Assembly (NCBI GenBank): GCA_035294245.1
Contig: DATGLG010000019.1
Span: forward strand, 1-64,000
From: DATGLG01 sp035294245
GTDB lineage: Bacteria; Pseudomonadota; Alphaproteobacteria; JACZXZ01
DNA length: 64,000 nucleotides
Reading direction: 5' to 3'
Positions 48,833 through 57,960 of this stretch are shown here, piece after piece. The notes below the pieces were generated by a model that was not told the origin of the DNA, searched no databases, and worked only from the letters and a program-made list of their open reading frames with translations. The translations under genes and the position numbers were made by a program. How positions within the stretch are numbered: the stretch's first letter is position 1; each line of letters starts with the position of its first letter.

Positions 48833-49411
48833 ATGCAAAGAGCGCCGCATATCGGGCTGAATTCCTGGGCCGCCGAAGACGGGCCCAAGCTGCGGCGCTG
48901 CGATCACCCGGATTGCCAAGACGAGGGCCTGTATCGAGCTCCCAAGGGCCGTGATCGGCTCAGGGAATATTACTGGTTCTGCTTGGCGCATGTCCGCGAT
49001 TACAATAGCCGGTGGGATTATTACGCCGGCATGAGCGAGCGCGAGATCGAGGACTTTCGCCGGCGCGACACCATTTGGGAGCGGCCGAGCTGGCCGCTCG
49101 GGGCGCGGATGTCGCAGCGCCTGCGGCTCGATGCCGGGAAATGGCGCGACTTCTTCGGCGTCTTCGGGGAAGACCGCAGCGAGGAGACGGGCCCGGAGCA
49201 GCGCGCGCCCAAGCGCGGCTCGCCCGAGGACCAGGCCCTGGCCGTTTTCGAGCTCAGCGGCCCGGTCACGCTCGAGCGGGTCAAGTCGCGCTACAAGGAG
49301 CTGGTGAAGCGTCATCACCCGGACAAGAACGGGGGTGACAAGGCAGCGGAAGAGCGTCTCAAGATCATCAATCAGGCCTATACGACCTTGAAGAGCAGCA
49401 TCTCCGCGTGA
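48833..49411 (+). CDS. J-domain protein with an N-terminal Cys/His motif
   Basis: A 192-residue protein. The C-terminal 60 residues form a J domain with the HPD motif (VKRHHPDKNGGD, about residue 163) that stimulates DnaK-type ATPases. The N-terminal half carries Cys23, Cys28, Cys50 and His53 (CDHPDC, FCLAH), which could bind zinc, then a Trp/Tyr-rich stretch (RWDYYAGMSEREIEDFRR). Start ATG 48833 is chosen since the upstream frame overlaps the permease gene. The position before cobS is common in alphaproteobacteria. Confidence 0.87.
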   Translation: MQRAPHIGLNSWAAEDGPKLRRCDHPDCQDEGLYRAPKGRDRLREYYWFCLAHVRDYNSRWDYYAGMSEREIEDFRRRDTIWERPSWPLGARMSQRLRLDAGKWRDFFGVFGEDRSEETGPEQRAPKRGSPEDQALAVFELSGPVTLERVKSRYKELVKRHHPDKNGGDKAAEERLKIINQAYTTLKSSISA

Positions 49412-49448
49412 TAGCGATTGCAACTCCCTTAACCGCTGGAAGAATTCG

Positions 49449-50453
49449 ATGAGTGCGAATAGCCAAATGGCGACGCCTGGGTCACTGCCGCTCGGTGCTC
49501 CCGATATCAAGGTATCCGTGCGGCAGACCTTCGGCATCGACTTCGACATGGAGGTGCCCGCCTTCAGTCAGTCGAGCGAGCTCGTCCCCGATCTCGACGA
49601 GGTCTATCGCTTCGATCGCGATACCACCCTCGCGATCCTGGCCGGCTTCGCCTATAACCGCCGCGTGATGATCCAGGGCTATCACGGCACCGGCAAATCG
49701 ACGCATATCGAGCAGGTGGCGGCCCGCCTCAATTGGCCCTGCATTCGCATCAATCTCGACAGTCACGTGAGCCGCATCGATCTCGTCGGCAAGGACGCGA
49801 TCGTCATCCGCGAAGGCAAGCAGGTGACCGAGTTCCGCGAGGGGCTGTTGCCCTGGGCCCTGCAGCATCCGACGGCCCTCGTCTTCGACGAGTACGACGC
49901 CGGCCGCCCCGACGTCATGTTCGTCATCCAGCGTGTTCTCGAGGTCGAGGGCAAATTGACCTTGCTCGACCAGAACCGCGTCATTCGGCCGCACCCGGCC
50001 TTCCGGCTCTTCTCGACGACGAACACCATCGGCCTCGGCGACACCACCGGACTCTATCACGGGACGCAGCAGATCAATCAGGGACAGATGGATCGCTGGA
50101 ACATCGTTGCCACCTTGAATTATCTGCCTCACGACGAGGAGGTGGCGATCGTGCTCGCCAAGGCGGCGAGCTATGACGACGAGGAAGGCCGCAAGACGAT
50201 CGATGCGATGGTCTCCCTCGCCGAGCTCACGCGGAGCGGCTTCATCGCCGGCGACATCTCGACCGTGATGTCGCCGCGCACGGTGATCACCTGGGCCGAG
50301 AACGCGCGAATCTTCCGCGATGTGGGTGTCGGCTTCCGGGTCACCTTCCTCAACAAATGCGACGAGGCCGAGCGCCCGGTTGTCGCCGAATATTACCAGC
50401 GCTGCTTCGGAAGCGAGCTGGCCGAATCCGCGGTCAAGCCGCCGCTCGCATGA
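49449..50453 (+). CDS. cobS: Cobaltochelatase AAA+ subunit CobS
   Basis: An AAA+ ATPase that, with CobT and CobN, inserts cobalt into hydrogenobyrinic acid a,c-diamide in aerobic cobalamin synthesis. Walker A is GYHGTGKST near residue 78; Walker B is LVFDEYDAGRPD, and the N-terminal CobS_N region (VRQTFGIDFDMEVPAFSQ) is present. Length 334 is typical. GGAAGA precedes the ATG. CobT follows after 35 bases. CobN is not in the window. Confidence 0.96.
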   Translation: MSANSQMATPGSLPLGAPDIKVSVRQTFGIDFDMEVPAFSQSSELVPDLDEVYRFDRDTTLAILAGFAYNRRVMIQGYHGTGKSTHIEQVAARLNWPCIRINLDSHVSRIDLVGKDAIVIREGKQVTEFREGLLPWALQHPTALVFDEYDAGRPDVMFVIQRVLEVEGKLTLLDQNRVIRPHPAFRLFSTTNTIGLGDTTGLYHGTQQINQGQMDRWNIVATLNYLPHDEEVAIVLAKAASYDDEEGRKTIDAMVSLAELTRSGFIAGDISTVMSPRTVITWAENARIFRDVGVGFRVTFLNKCDEAERPVVAEYYQRCFGSELAESAVKPPLA

Positions 50454-50488
50454 GCAGCGGCTGCTTTGGCTGAGCGACGGGAGCGAGA

Positions 50489-52381
50489 ATGACCGCCCAG
50501 CGCAACCCGGACAACCCACTCGAAGGGTTTCGGCAGGTCACGGGTGCTGCCATGCGCGCGATTTCGGGGGAACGGGAGCTCAATGTCAGCTTCTCCCCCG
50601 ACCGCCCCAACCTGGCGGGCAATCAGGCGCGCCTGTCGATGCCGTCCCGCGAGCTGCCCGCCGACGAGATTGCCGTGGTCCGCGGTGAGGCGGACAGCTT
50701 CGCCTTGCGGCTGCGCTATCACGACGCCGCCTTGCATACCCGGCGCCAGCCCGCGGGCCCGACCGCGCGCGCCATTTTTGATGCGGTCGAGCAGGTGCGC
50801 GTCGAGGCGCTGGGCAGCCGTCATATGGTCGGCGTCCAGGAGAACCTGACCGCCGCCCTCCTCGAACAATGCCGCCAGCGCGGCTATAACCGCGTCCAGA
50901 GCAGGGACGATGCGCCGCTCGCCGACGTCGTGGGCCTCCTGGCGCGCGAGGCGCTGATGGGTGGCATCGTACCGCCTTCGGCGCGCCGCATGGTGGATTT
51001 CTGGCGAGGCACGCTCGAAAGCAAGGTCGGCAAGGACCTCTCGCAGCTCGCCGATCTCGTCGAGAATCAGGCGGCCTTCGCCGAGACGGCGCGCCAATTG
51101 ATCCGCGACCTCGAGCTCAAGGAGGAGGACGCCTCCGAGACCGAGCTCGAGGACAGCGAGAGCAGCGAGAATGACGACGCCAATGCCGATGCCGAATCCC
51201 AGCCGGGCGACAGCGAGGGCAGCAGCGCCTCGAGCGGCATGACCGAGGAGGTCCAGGAAGGCACCGGGCAGGACGGCAGCGAGAGCGATACCGGCGATGC
51301 CGACGGCGAGATGATGCCCGGCTCGGGCGACGAGGATTCGGCGCGGCCGGGCCGCTCCTTCCGGCCCCATGGCGATTTGCGCAATGACCGCGGCGAGCCC
51401 CCCTATCGCGCCTTCACAACGCAATTCGACGAGACGATCGATGCGGACAAGCTCTGCGATCCGCAGGAGCTTGCGCGGCTGCGGATGCATCTCGACCAGC
51501 AGCTCTCCAATTTGCAGGGCGTGATCACCCGCCTCGCCAATCGCCTGCAGCGGCGGCTCCTGGCCAAGCAGACGCGCGCCTGGGACTTCGACGTGGAGGA
51601 GGGCATGCTGGATACGGCGCGCCTGTCACGCGTCGTCGTCAACCCTGTCTACCCGCTCTCCTACAAGGTCGAGCGCGAGACCGAGTTCCGTGACACCGTC
51701 GTGTCGCTGCTCATCGACAATTCGGGCTCGATGCGCGGCCGCCCGATCACCGTTGCGGCGATGAGCGCCGATATCCTCGCCCGCACCCTCGAGCGCTGCG
51801 CCGTCAAGGTCGAGATTCTCGGCTTCACCACGCGCGCCTGGAAGGGCGGGCAGGCGCGCGAGCGCTGGCTCGCCGAGGGCAAGCCGGCCAATCCGGGCCG
51901 CCTCAACGACCTCCGCCACATCGTCTACAAGGCGGCTGACGCGCCGTGGCGGCGGGCGCGCAAGAGCCTCGGCCTGATGCTTCGCGAGGGCATTCTCAAG
52001 GAGAACATCGACGGCGAGGCTCTCCTCTGGGCGCATAACCGCCTGCTTGCGCGATCGGAGCAGCGACGCATCCTGATGGTGATCTCGGACGGCGCCCCCG
52101 TTGACGATTCGACGCTCTCGGTCAATCCAGGCAATTATCTTGAGCGCCACCTGCGCAACGTGATCGACTGGATCGAGACGCACTCGCCCGTCGAGCTCGT
52201 CGCCATCGGCATCGGCCACGATGTCACCCGCTATTACAACCGCGCGGTCACCATCGTGGATGCCGAGCAGCTCGGCGGCACCATGATGGAGAAGCTCGCC
52301 GAGCTCTTCGACGAGCAGCCCCACCAGAGCCGAGCCACACGGCAGCTTCGCCGCCCCGGCGCCGCCGCATCCCGGCGCTGA
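50489..52381 (+). CDS. cobT: Cobaltochelatase subunit CobT
   Basis: The partner of CobS in the cobalt-inserting complex. The N-terminal CobT region spans residues 1-200. A strongly acidic linker (about 205-290, Glu/Asp/Ser-rich) follows, then a C-terminal von Willebrand A domain with the MIDAS motif LLIDNSGSMRG near residue 408 and VISDGAPVDDSTL. Length 630 is typical. GGGAGCGAGA precedes the ATG. It is co-transcribed with cobS and converges on the dienelactone hydrolase gene. Confidence 0.95.
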   Translation: MTAQRNPDNPLEGFRQVTGAAMRAISGERELNVSFSPDRPNLAGNQARLSMPSRELPADEIAVVRGEADSFALRLRYHDAALHTRRQPAGPTARAIFDAVEQVRVEALGSRHMVGVQENLTAALLEQCRQRGYNRVQSRDDAPLADVVGLLAREALMGGIVPPSARRMVDFWRGTLESKVGKDLSQLADLVENQAAFAETARQLIRDLELKEEDASETELEDSESSENDDANADAESQPGDSEGSSASSGMTEEVQEGTGQDGSESDTGDADGEMMPGSGDEDSARPGRSFRPHGDLRNDRGEPPYRAFTTQFDETIDADKLCDPQELARLRMHLDQQLSNLQGVITRLANRLQRRLLAKQTRAWDFDVEEGMLDTARLSRVVVNPVYPLSYKVERETEFRDTVVSLLIDNSGSMRGRPITVAAMSADILARTLERCAVKVEILGFTTRAWKGGQARERWLAEGKPANPGRLNDLRHIVYKAADAPWRRARKSLGLMLREGILKENIDGEALLWAHNRLLARSEQRRILMVISDGAPVDDSTLSVNPGNYLERHLRNVIDWIETHSPVELVAIGIGHDVTRYYNRAVTIVDAEQLGGTMMEKLAELFDEQPHQSRATRQLRRPGAAASRR

Positions 52382-52400
52382 GCCCGCTTCGGCGCCGCCC

Positions 52401-53174
52401 TCAGCTGTCGTATTTCTTGAGGAAAGCGAGGGTCCGCTTCCACGCCAGGTCCGCCGCCTCTTTGTTGTAGGTGTGCAAAAGGTTCGTCGGGTTGGCGAAA
52501 GCATGGTTCGCGTTATAGGCGTAGACCGTGACGTTCTTATGCGCCTTCTTCGCCTCGGCCTCGAAGCCCTTCACCATCTCCGTGGTGATGAACTTGTCCT
52601 GCGTGCCGTAATGGAGGAGCACGGGGCTCCGGAGCGGCGCGAGCTCCACGGCCGTCTTCTTGACATTGCCGTAATAGATGACCGTGGCGTTCACGGGCCG
52701 CGCGAGAGAGGCGTTCAACGACCAGCCGCCGCCGAAGCACCAGCCGATCGTCGCGATCTTGCCGTCGGCTTTGGGATATTTCTTCAGCCAATCGATCCAG
52801 CTCGCCAAGATGTCGATCGCGGCCTTCGGATCCATGGCCGCGATCAAGGCTTTCCCTTCGTCGGCATTGGTCGTCACCTTGCCGCCGAAGAGATCGACGG
52901 CGAGCGCCACATAGCCGTGTTTTGCAAGCTCGGCCGCCACCGATTTGATCTGATCGTTGAGGCCCCACCACTCATGGATGAGCAGCACGGCGGGGGCCTT
53001 CGTCTTGGCGGGAAGCGCCAGGGCGCCGCTGACCTTGCGACCGCCCTCGGTCGTGATCGTCACCGTCTCGAGTCCGGCGGCGACGGCGCGCGCGAGCACG
53101 GGATCGGCAAGGATGGTCGCGAGCGGCACGCCGGCGGCGAGGCTTTTGACAAGCGTTCTGCGCGGGATTTGCAT
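52401..53174 (-). CDS. Exported dienelactone hydrolase family protein
   Basis: An alpha/beta hydrolase of 257 residues. The start MQIPRRTLVKSLAAGVPLATIL looks like a Tat or Sec signal, cleaved near residue 30. The catalytic triad is Cys146 (IGWCFGGG), Asp193 (GTQDKF) and His224 (NHAFANP), the Cys-type nucleophile of the family. The substrate is unknown and need not be a dienelactone. GGGGAAG precedes ATG 53174. It converges on cobT. Confidence 0.9.
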   Translation of the reverse strand: MQIPRRTLVKSLAAGVPLATILADPVLARAVAAGLETVTITTEGGRKVSGALALPAKTKAPAVLLIHEWWGLNDQIKSVAAELAKHGYVALAVDLFGGKVTTNADEGKALIAAMDPKAAIDILASWIDWLKKYPKADGKIATIGWCFGGGWSLNASLARPVNATVIYYGNVKKTAVELAPLRSPVLLHYGTQDKFITTEMVKGFEAEAKKAHKNVTVYAYNANHAFANPTNLLHTYNKEAADLAWKRTLAFLKKYDS

Positions 53175-53309
53175 ATCTTCCCCTCATCGATAGGAATCAC
53201 AGCGGCAACTGGCGCACGCCGGCCCGGATCGCGAAGCGGTGGCTGGCGCGCGCGTCCAAGCTTAGCCAGGATTGCAGCCGGGACCCCTGTCACAACTCCG
53301 TGAAAAGGC

Positions 53310-54620
53310 TCAGGTTCCGGCACTCGACCCGGCAAGATGGGCGGCGACGGCGGCGGCAAGCCGAGTCGCGTCCTTCTCCGCATCGCCCTCCGGCCGCAGC
53401 CGCAACGCGGAGAGGTTGGGGAACCAGGGCACGCTCGCGCCGCGCAGGCCCCAGAGCCAGCCCGCCGGCTGAGGGGCGACGAGAAAGACGGGCTTGCCCA
53501 GAGCTGCGGCGAGAGCGGCGCTGCGGCCGGGCATGGCGACCACGAGATCCGTCGCGGCGATTCGCGACGCCAGGGCGTCGAGATCGTCGGCCGGATCGGG
53601 CCAGTGGCCGATAGCCGGATCGGCACCGCTTTCGGGAGCATCTTCAATCTCTTGCGGCTCAAGGCCAACCAGGCAGAGCCCGGGGAGGGCGGCGAGGGCC
53701 GCGATCATGGCGTGGGGCAGTACCGCGCCGCGCCGCGCCGGCCACAAGATCTCGCCCGTCGCGGCGATGCCGAGGATGGCGCGGCCGGGACCGCGGCCGC
53801 GATAGCGGGTGCGCCAGGCCGTGGTGGCGCGCAGATCGGCGACAAGATGGCCGGCGGGCCGGCGGAACTCGGGCTTCTTGCGGCGGAAGAAGCCGGGCAG
53901 GCTGCCAAGGGTGATGGCGGCGTCGACGGGCGGCAGGGCGGCACCCTCCTCCAGAAGTGCTATACCCGGAAAGGCGCGGCGGAGCAGTGCAGCCAGCCCG
54001 GCATCACCACGGAACGTAACCTCGGGGCCCAAGGCCAGGAGGTCGCCAAGGCATTGGGAGAACACGATATCCTCGACCGCGACCCCCTCGTCCTGGAGGA
54101 GGAGGCGGGCGTTCCGCGCAGCGCGCCCCTGCCAGGGCGGCAGCCCCGTCTCGCCCAAGGAGCGCCGCGGTGGCTCCGCGCGCCAGCGCCAGCCGAAGCC
54201 CTGCCAGCCGCGCAGGAAGCTGCCTTGGGCGAGGAGGGTCAGGGATTCGTGGTAATGGGCCCGGGCATGGCGCGGATCGAGGCGGAGGGCGCGGTCATAG
54301 GCGGCAAGCGCCGCCCGGTCCTTGCCGAGAGCCATATAGGCGTCGCCGAGGCCGACGAAGCCCTCGGCGTCGGCGGAAGCCAAGGCGGTTGCGGTCTGGT
54401 GATGGAGGATGGCAAGGGCCGGTTTCCCCGCCGCCTCGAGATAGGCGGCGAGGCCGCGATGGGCGCCCGCCGCGCGCGCATCACGGGCGAGGGCGGCCCG
54501 GAAGCGCTGCGCCGCCTCCTCGCCAAGGCCTTGCTCGAGCAGGGCATTTCCCTCGGCGACGAGGGTCGTCGCGGCGCCGGGGTCGCGGGGGAGGGCGGGG
54601 GAGGAGTCCGCCGGGCTCAG
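53310..54620 (-). CDS. TPR protein with GT-B-like C-terminal domain; start codon probably CTG
   Basis: TPR repeats occupy the first half (GNALLEQGLGEEAAQRFRAAL, GDAYMALGKDRAALAAYDRAL, LDPRHARAHYHESL), followed by a domain like TPR-linked family 9 glycosyltransferases (DLVVAMPGRSAALAAALGKPVFLVAPQ, ending VPWFPNLSALRLRPEG). The first ordinary in-frame start is TTG 54383, but it falls between two TPR repeats and the clear coding pattern continues upstream to about 54600 with no ATG, GTG or TTG. CTG at 54620 would overlap the rpmB stop by four bases (CTGA), like the other couplings here. The substrate is unknown. A frameshift is the alternative. Confidence 0.7.
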   Translation of the reverse strand: MSPADSSPALPRDPGAATTLVAEGNALLEQGLGEEAAQRFRAALARDARAAGAHRGLAAYLEAAGKPALAILHHQTATALASADAEGFVGLGDAYMALGKDRAALAAYDRALRLDPRHARAHYHESLTLLAQGSFLRGWQGFGWRWRAEPPRRSLGETGLPPWQGRAARNARLLLQDEGVAVEDIVFSQCLGDLLALGPEVTFRGDAGLAALLRRAFPGIALLEEGAALPPVDAAITLGSLPGFFRRKKPEFRRPAGHLVADLRATTAWRTRYRGRGPGRAILGIAATGEILWPARRGAVLPHAMIAALAALPGLCLVGLEPQEIEDAPESGADPAIGHWPDPADDLDALASRIAATDLVVAMPGRSAALAAALGKPVFLVAPQPAGWLWGLRGASVPWFPNLSALRLRPEGDAEKDATRLAAAVAAHLAGSSAGT

Positions 54621-54916
54621 GCGGCGGCGTCGCGCTTCTCGCGGGCCTTCTCGATGCGGCGCTTGATCTTGAGCGCCGCTTTCGAGAGCTCGCTGTCGGG
54701 GGTGCCGAGAAGGAAGGCGTCGAGGCCGCCGCGATGCTCGATGGTGCGCAGGGCCGAGACGGCGAGGCGCACCCGCACGGTGGTGCCGAGGGCCTCGCTC
54801 ATGAGGGCGGTGCGCTGCAGGTTCGGGAGGAACCGACGGCGGGTCTTGTTATTGGCGTGGCTGACATTGTTGCCGTACTGGATGCCAACGCCCGTCATCG
54901 AGCAGCGTCGCGACAT
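54617..54916 (-). CDS. rpmB: 50S ribosomal protein L28
   Basis: A 99-residue ribosomal protein. RRCSMTGVGIQYGNNVSHANNKTRRRFLPNLQ and LRTIEHRGGLDAFLL are typical of the alphaproteobacterial form with its longer C-terminal helix (LSKAALKIKRRIEKAREKR). The start is ATG 54916 with TTAGG five bases upstream. Its stop overlaps the presumed CTG start of the TPR gene by four bases. Confidence 0.96.
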   Translation of the reverse strand: MSRRCSMTGVGIQYGNNVSHANNKTRRRFLPNLQRTALMSEALGTTVRVRLAVSALRTIEHRGGLDAFLLGTPDSELSKAALKIKRRIEKAREKRDAAA

Positions 54917-55032
54917 GATACCTAACCTCTTGACGGAAAAGCGAGCCGGGCCCGCGGGCCCGGCCAGGCGCGTGGTTGTACCCGCCTCCCCCGCCAGCCG
55001 TCAAGCCCGCCGCCGCGGCTCGGCGGCAAAGG

Positions 55033-55052
55033 GGGGCGACGTTGGCATCCCC
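55033..55052 (+). repeat. 20-bp dispersed motif, copy 2
   Basis: GGGGCGACGTTGGCATCCCC, identical to the copy at 29341-29360 but on the opposite strand. It is preceded by GCAAAGG and lies 117 bases upstream of rpmB. Confidence 0.6.
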
Positions 55053-55092
55053 CTCGATCCCGCCTGCTGCTGCTTGCAATGCACTGGATCAC

Positions 55093-55175
55093 CGTCGTCC
55101 CGGCCGGAGCGGAGCACCGAGCCGGGACCCAGAATTGATTGAAATAACTGGGTTCCCGCTTGTGCGGGAACGACG
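55093..55175. repeat. REP-type inverted pair
   Basis: The left half starts CGTCGTCCCGGC and ends GGGACCCAG; the right half starts CTGGGTTCCCGC and ends GCGGGAACGACG. The halves are inverted relative to each other. The same family recurs at 56601, 57961 and 60311-60648. Confidence 0.7.
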
Positions 55176-55241
55176 AAGAGCGGTATGTGGCGATGGCTTG
55201 TTTCCATCATCGCACCACCGCTCCGCGGGGAGATGCGCAAG

Positions 55242-55261
55242 GGGGCGACATTGGCATCCCC
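55242..55261 (+). repeat. 20-bp dispersed motif, copy 3
   Basis: GGGGCGACATTGGCATCCCC differs from the other two copies at one base (A for G at position 9). It lies 31 bases past the dcd stop and has the same orientation as copy 2. Confidence 0.6.
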
Positions 55262-55291
55262 CCGCGGGGCCGCCACCCCCGGCGCCCGCGC

Positions 55292-56452
55292 TCAGGCGTA
55301 GGGCTTGAACTGCTTGCTGAGCTGGAGGCCCTGGCGCTGATAGGCGGAGCCGATGGCGGCGCCATAGAGCTTGTCGGGCGCGTCGGTGAGGCGCTCGTAG
55401 ACGAGGCGGCCGACGAGCTGGCCGTCCTCGATCATGAAGGGCACGTCGTGGGAGCGCACCTCGAGCACCGCGCGCGTCCCCTGCGCGCCTTGCGCCGCGT
55501 GGCCGAAGCCGGGATCGAAGAAGCCGGCGTAATGGACGCGGAACTCGCCGACGAGGGTGTCGTAGGCGACCATCTCGGCGGCATGGTCGGGCGGCACGTT
55601 CACTGCCTCCTTGGAGGCGAGGATGTAGAAATCGTCGGGATTGAGGATGATGGCGCGCTCGCGCGCGGCGAAGATGGGCTCCCAATAATCGCGCGGCTCG
55701 TAATGCCCGACCTTGTCGAGATCGATGAGGTCCGCGTGCTTCTTGGCGCGGAAGCCGATGAGCGCCTGCCCCGCCTCGCCGCCGAGATCGACGGTGACGG
55801 GCAGCCCGCGCTGCACGTGCCGCGGCTCGAGCGCGCGGTCGACGAGCTGCTGCTGCGCCTGGAGGCGGTAGAGCTCGGCGTCGCTATAGGCGGGCGAGCC
55901 GCGGCGCAGGCGGAGCTGATTGAGCCGCGAGCCCGTGCGCACCACGATCGAGAAGGTGCGCGGCGAGATCTCGGCATAGAGCGGCCCCTCATAGCCCGCG
56001 GGCACGCGGTCGAACTCGGTGGCGTTGTCGGTGATGAGGCGGGTGAAGATGTCGAGGCGGCCGACCGAGCTCTTCGGATTGGCGAGGCCCGAGATGCGGC
56101 TCGAGAGGGCCGCCCGCTCGAGGAGTGGGACGATATAGACGCAGCCGGTCTCGAGCACGGCACCCTGGGCGAGATCGATCTTGTGCATGCCGAAGAGATC
56201 GATCTTGTCGCGCACGGTGAAGCCCTCGCCGGGGAGGAAGCTCGCGCGCACGCGATAGGCGACGTTGCCGAGGCGGAGATCGATGCTGGCGGGCTGGATC
56301 TGCGCCTCGGTGAGCTCGGCGGCGGCCACGATCTCCTTGTTGCGGATGAGCTCCTTGAGCGCCTGGTAGGGCAGGATGCCCGTCGTGTGCTTCGGTGCGC
56401 TACTCATGCGGGATGCGGCGTCGGGGAAAAGGCCGCTGCTGCTCTGGGACAT
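55292..56452 (-). CDS. 2'-deoxycytidine 5'-triphosphate deaminase (double-domain form)
   Basis: A 386-residue protein about twice the size of standard Dcd, made of two dUTPase-like folds, the form found in alphaproteobacteria. The N-terminal half has ILPYQALKELI, IQPASIDLRLGNVAYRVRAS and RLITDNATEFDRV; the C-terminal half has YILASKEAVNVP and FFDPGFGHAAQG. It deaminates dCTP to dUTP, the precursor route to dTMP. ATG 56407 is a possible shorter start, but it has no ribosome site, whereas GAGCAG precedes ATG 56452. Confidence 0.92.
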   Translation of the reverse strand: MSQSSSGLFPDAASRMSSAPKHTTGILPYQALKELIRNKEIVAAAELTEAQIQPASIDLRLGNVAYRVRASFLPGEGFTVRDKIDLFGMHKIDLAQGAVLETGCVYIVPLLERAALSSRISGLANPKSSVGRLDIFTRLITDNATEFDRVPAGYEGPLYAEISPRTFSIVVRTGSRLNQLRLRRGSPAYSDAELYRLQAQQQLVDRALEPRHVQRGLPVTVDLGGEAGQALIGFRAKKHADLIDLDKVGHYEPRDYWEPIFAARERAIILNPDDFYILASKEAVNVPPDHAAEMVAYDTLVGEFRVHYAGFFDPGFGHAAQGAQGTRAVLEVRSHDVPFMIEDGQLVGRLVYERLTDAPDKLYGAAIGSAYQRQGLQLSKQFKPYA

Positions 56453-56859
56453 CGCGTCTGCTCGCCTGCGGGAATGCCGTCACCATAGGCGATTCCGGCG
56501 GCAAAACCAATGCGCCGCGGAGGCTGTTGGCGCGAATGTTGTCGGCAAGGTTATTCACAACGGCCACACGCCTTCGACGACAAATCGCACAGATCTTTTG
56601 TCGTCCCCGCGAAAGCGGGGACCCAGCATCAAGGACGCATCCGAAAATAACGGCGCGATCGAAAACTCTCATGATCGAACGCCCTACGATGCGCTTTGGT
56701 CTGCGCCCATACAGATTTCGGGTAGCGAGTTTTGACCTGGGTCCCCGCTTACGCGGGGACGACGAATCGGAAATGGCGGACCTACTTCCCATCCACCCCC
56801 GCAACCCACAGACGGGTGGCTGTGCATAAGCCCGCGAATTGCGGGGATGGTTCGCGCGC
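56453..56859. other. Intergenic region between meaB and dcd
   Basis: A 407-base gap upstream of dcd and downstream of meaB, both on the minus strand. I see no gene. It contains an inverted REP pair at 56601-56765 with about 110 bases between the arms. Confidence 0.6.
56601..56765. repeat. REP-type repeats, inverted pair
   Basis: TCGTCCCCGCGAAAGCGGGG followed by ACCCAG occupies 56601-56626; its inverse, CCTGGGTCCCCGC to GCGGGGACGACGA, occupies 56736-56765. Each half is itself palindromic (CCCCGCGAAAGCGGGG) and could form a strong hairpin. Confidence 0.7.
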
Positions 56860-57918
56860 TTACCCCTCGCCCCGGAATCTCGCGAGGAGGCGGCGCGCGG
56901 CGGCGGCGGGGCTCAAGCGGCCGGCGGCGACCGCGGCCTCGATGCCGTCGAGCTCGGCGGCGATCTCGGGCTGGCGCCTGAGTGCCGCGAGGAGCCCCTC
57001 GGAAAGCTCGCTCCACAGCCAGGCGCGCGCCTGGGACGCGCGGCGCGCCGCGATCTCCCCGCTGGCGCCCAGAGCCTCGCGGTAGCGCGCGACCGCCTGC
57101 CACACCGCGGCGATGCCGCTGCCGGTGACGGCGGAGCACTGGATGACGGGCGTGCGCCAGTTGGGCGAGGCGGGCATGATGAGCTGGAGCGCGCGGCGGT
57201 AATCGGCGGCGGCGCGGTTGGCAGCGGCCGCAAGCTCGCCGTCCGACTTGTTGACGACGAGGAGATCGGCGAGCTCCATGATGCCGCGCTTGATCCCTTG
57301 CAGCTCGTCCCCGCTCGCGGGAAGCAGCAGCAGCACGAACATGTCGACCATGTCGGCGACCGCCGTCTCCGACTGGCCGACGCCGACGGTCTCGACGAGG
57401 ACGATGTCGAAGCCCGCCGCCTCGCAGACGAGCATGGCCTCGCGGGTGCGCCGCGCCACACCGCCCAAGGTGCCGCCCGCGGGCGAGGGGCGGATGAAGG
57501 CGGCGGGAGAGACGGCGAGGCGCTCCATGCGCGTCTTGTCGCCGAGAATGGAGCCGCCGCCGCGCTTGGACGAGGGATCGACGGCGAGCACGGCGAGGCG
57601 ATGGCCCTCGCCGATGACGTAGAGCCCGAAGGCCTCGATGAAGGTCGACTTGCCGACGCCGGGCACGCCCGAGATGCCGAGGCGGATCGACCTCCCCACC
57701 GCCGGCATCAGCCGCTCGAGCAGCGCCTCGGCGCGGGCGCGGTGATCCTCGCGCGTCGATTCGACAAGCGTGATCGCGCGCGCCAGCGCCCGCCGGTCGC
57801 CCGCCGCCACCGCCGCGGCAAGCCGCGCCGTCTCCTCGGGCGCGGCACGCGCGGCCGGATCGGCGCCCTCGCCCGGTTTGGCCGGCTTGTTCTTTCCCGT
57901 GCTACGTCCCGAGGTCAT
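56860..57918 (-). CDS. meaB: Methylmalonyl-CoA mutase-associated GTPase MeaB (ArgK)
   Basis: A G3E-family GTPase that protects and reactivates B12-dependent acyl-CoA mutases. The P-loop is SGVPGVGKST near residue 82, followed by LAVDPSSKRGGGSILGDKTRM, VETVGVGQSE and the specificity motif VNKSD. Start ATG 57918 gives 352 residues; the frame extends 51 bases upstream but that part derives from a REP repeat. No mutase gene is adjacent, which is unusual though not rare. Confidence 0.93.
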   Translation of the reverse strand: MTSGRSTGKNKPAKPGEGADPAARAAPEETARLAAAVAAGDRRALARAITLVESTREDHRARAEALLERLMPAVGRSIRLGISGVPGVGKSTFIEAFGLYVIGEGHRLAVLAVDPSSKRGGGSILGDKTRMERLAVSPAAFIRPSPAGGTLGGVARRTREAMLVCEAAGFDIVLVETVGVGQSETAVADMVDMFVLLLLPASGDELQGIKRGIMELADLLVVNKSDGELAAAANRAAADYRRALQLIMPASPNWRTPVIQCSAVTGSGIAAVWQAVARYREALGASGEIAARRASQARAWLWSELSEGLLAALRRQPEIAAELDGIEAAVAAGRLSPAAAARRLLARFRGEG

Positions 57919-57960
57919 GAGCGTCCCATAGAGCGTGATTCGCTTCGGCGGAACTCCTTT

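Larger units (their letters stand above)
54917..55291. other. Intergenic region with two 20-bp motif copies and a REP pair
   Basis: This 375-base gap between dcd and rpmB holds no gene I can support. It contains two copies of the 20-bp motif flanking an inverted REP pair. A further imperfect hairpin joins GAGCGGT (55178-55184) and ACCGCTC (55217-55223). The rpmB promoter must lie here but is not clear by eye. Confidence 0.7.
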
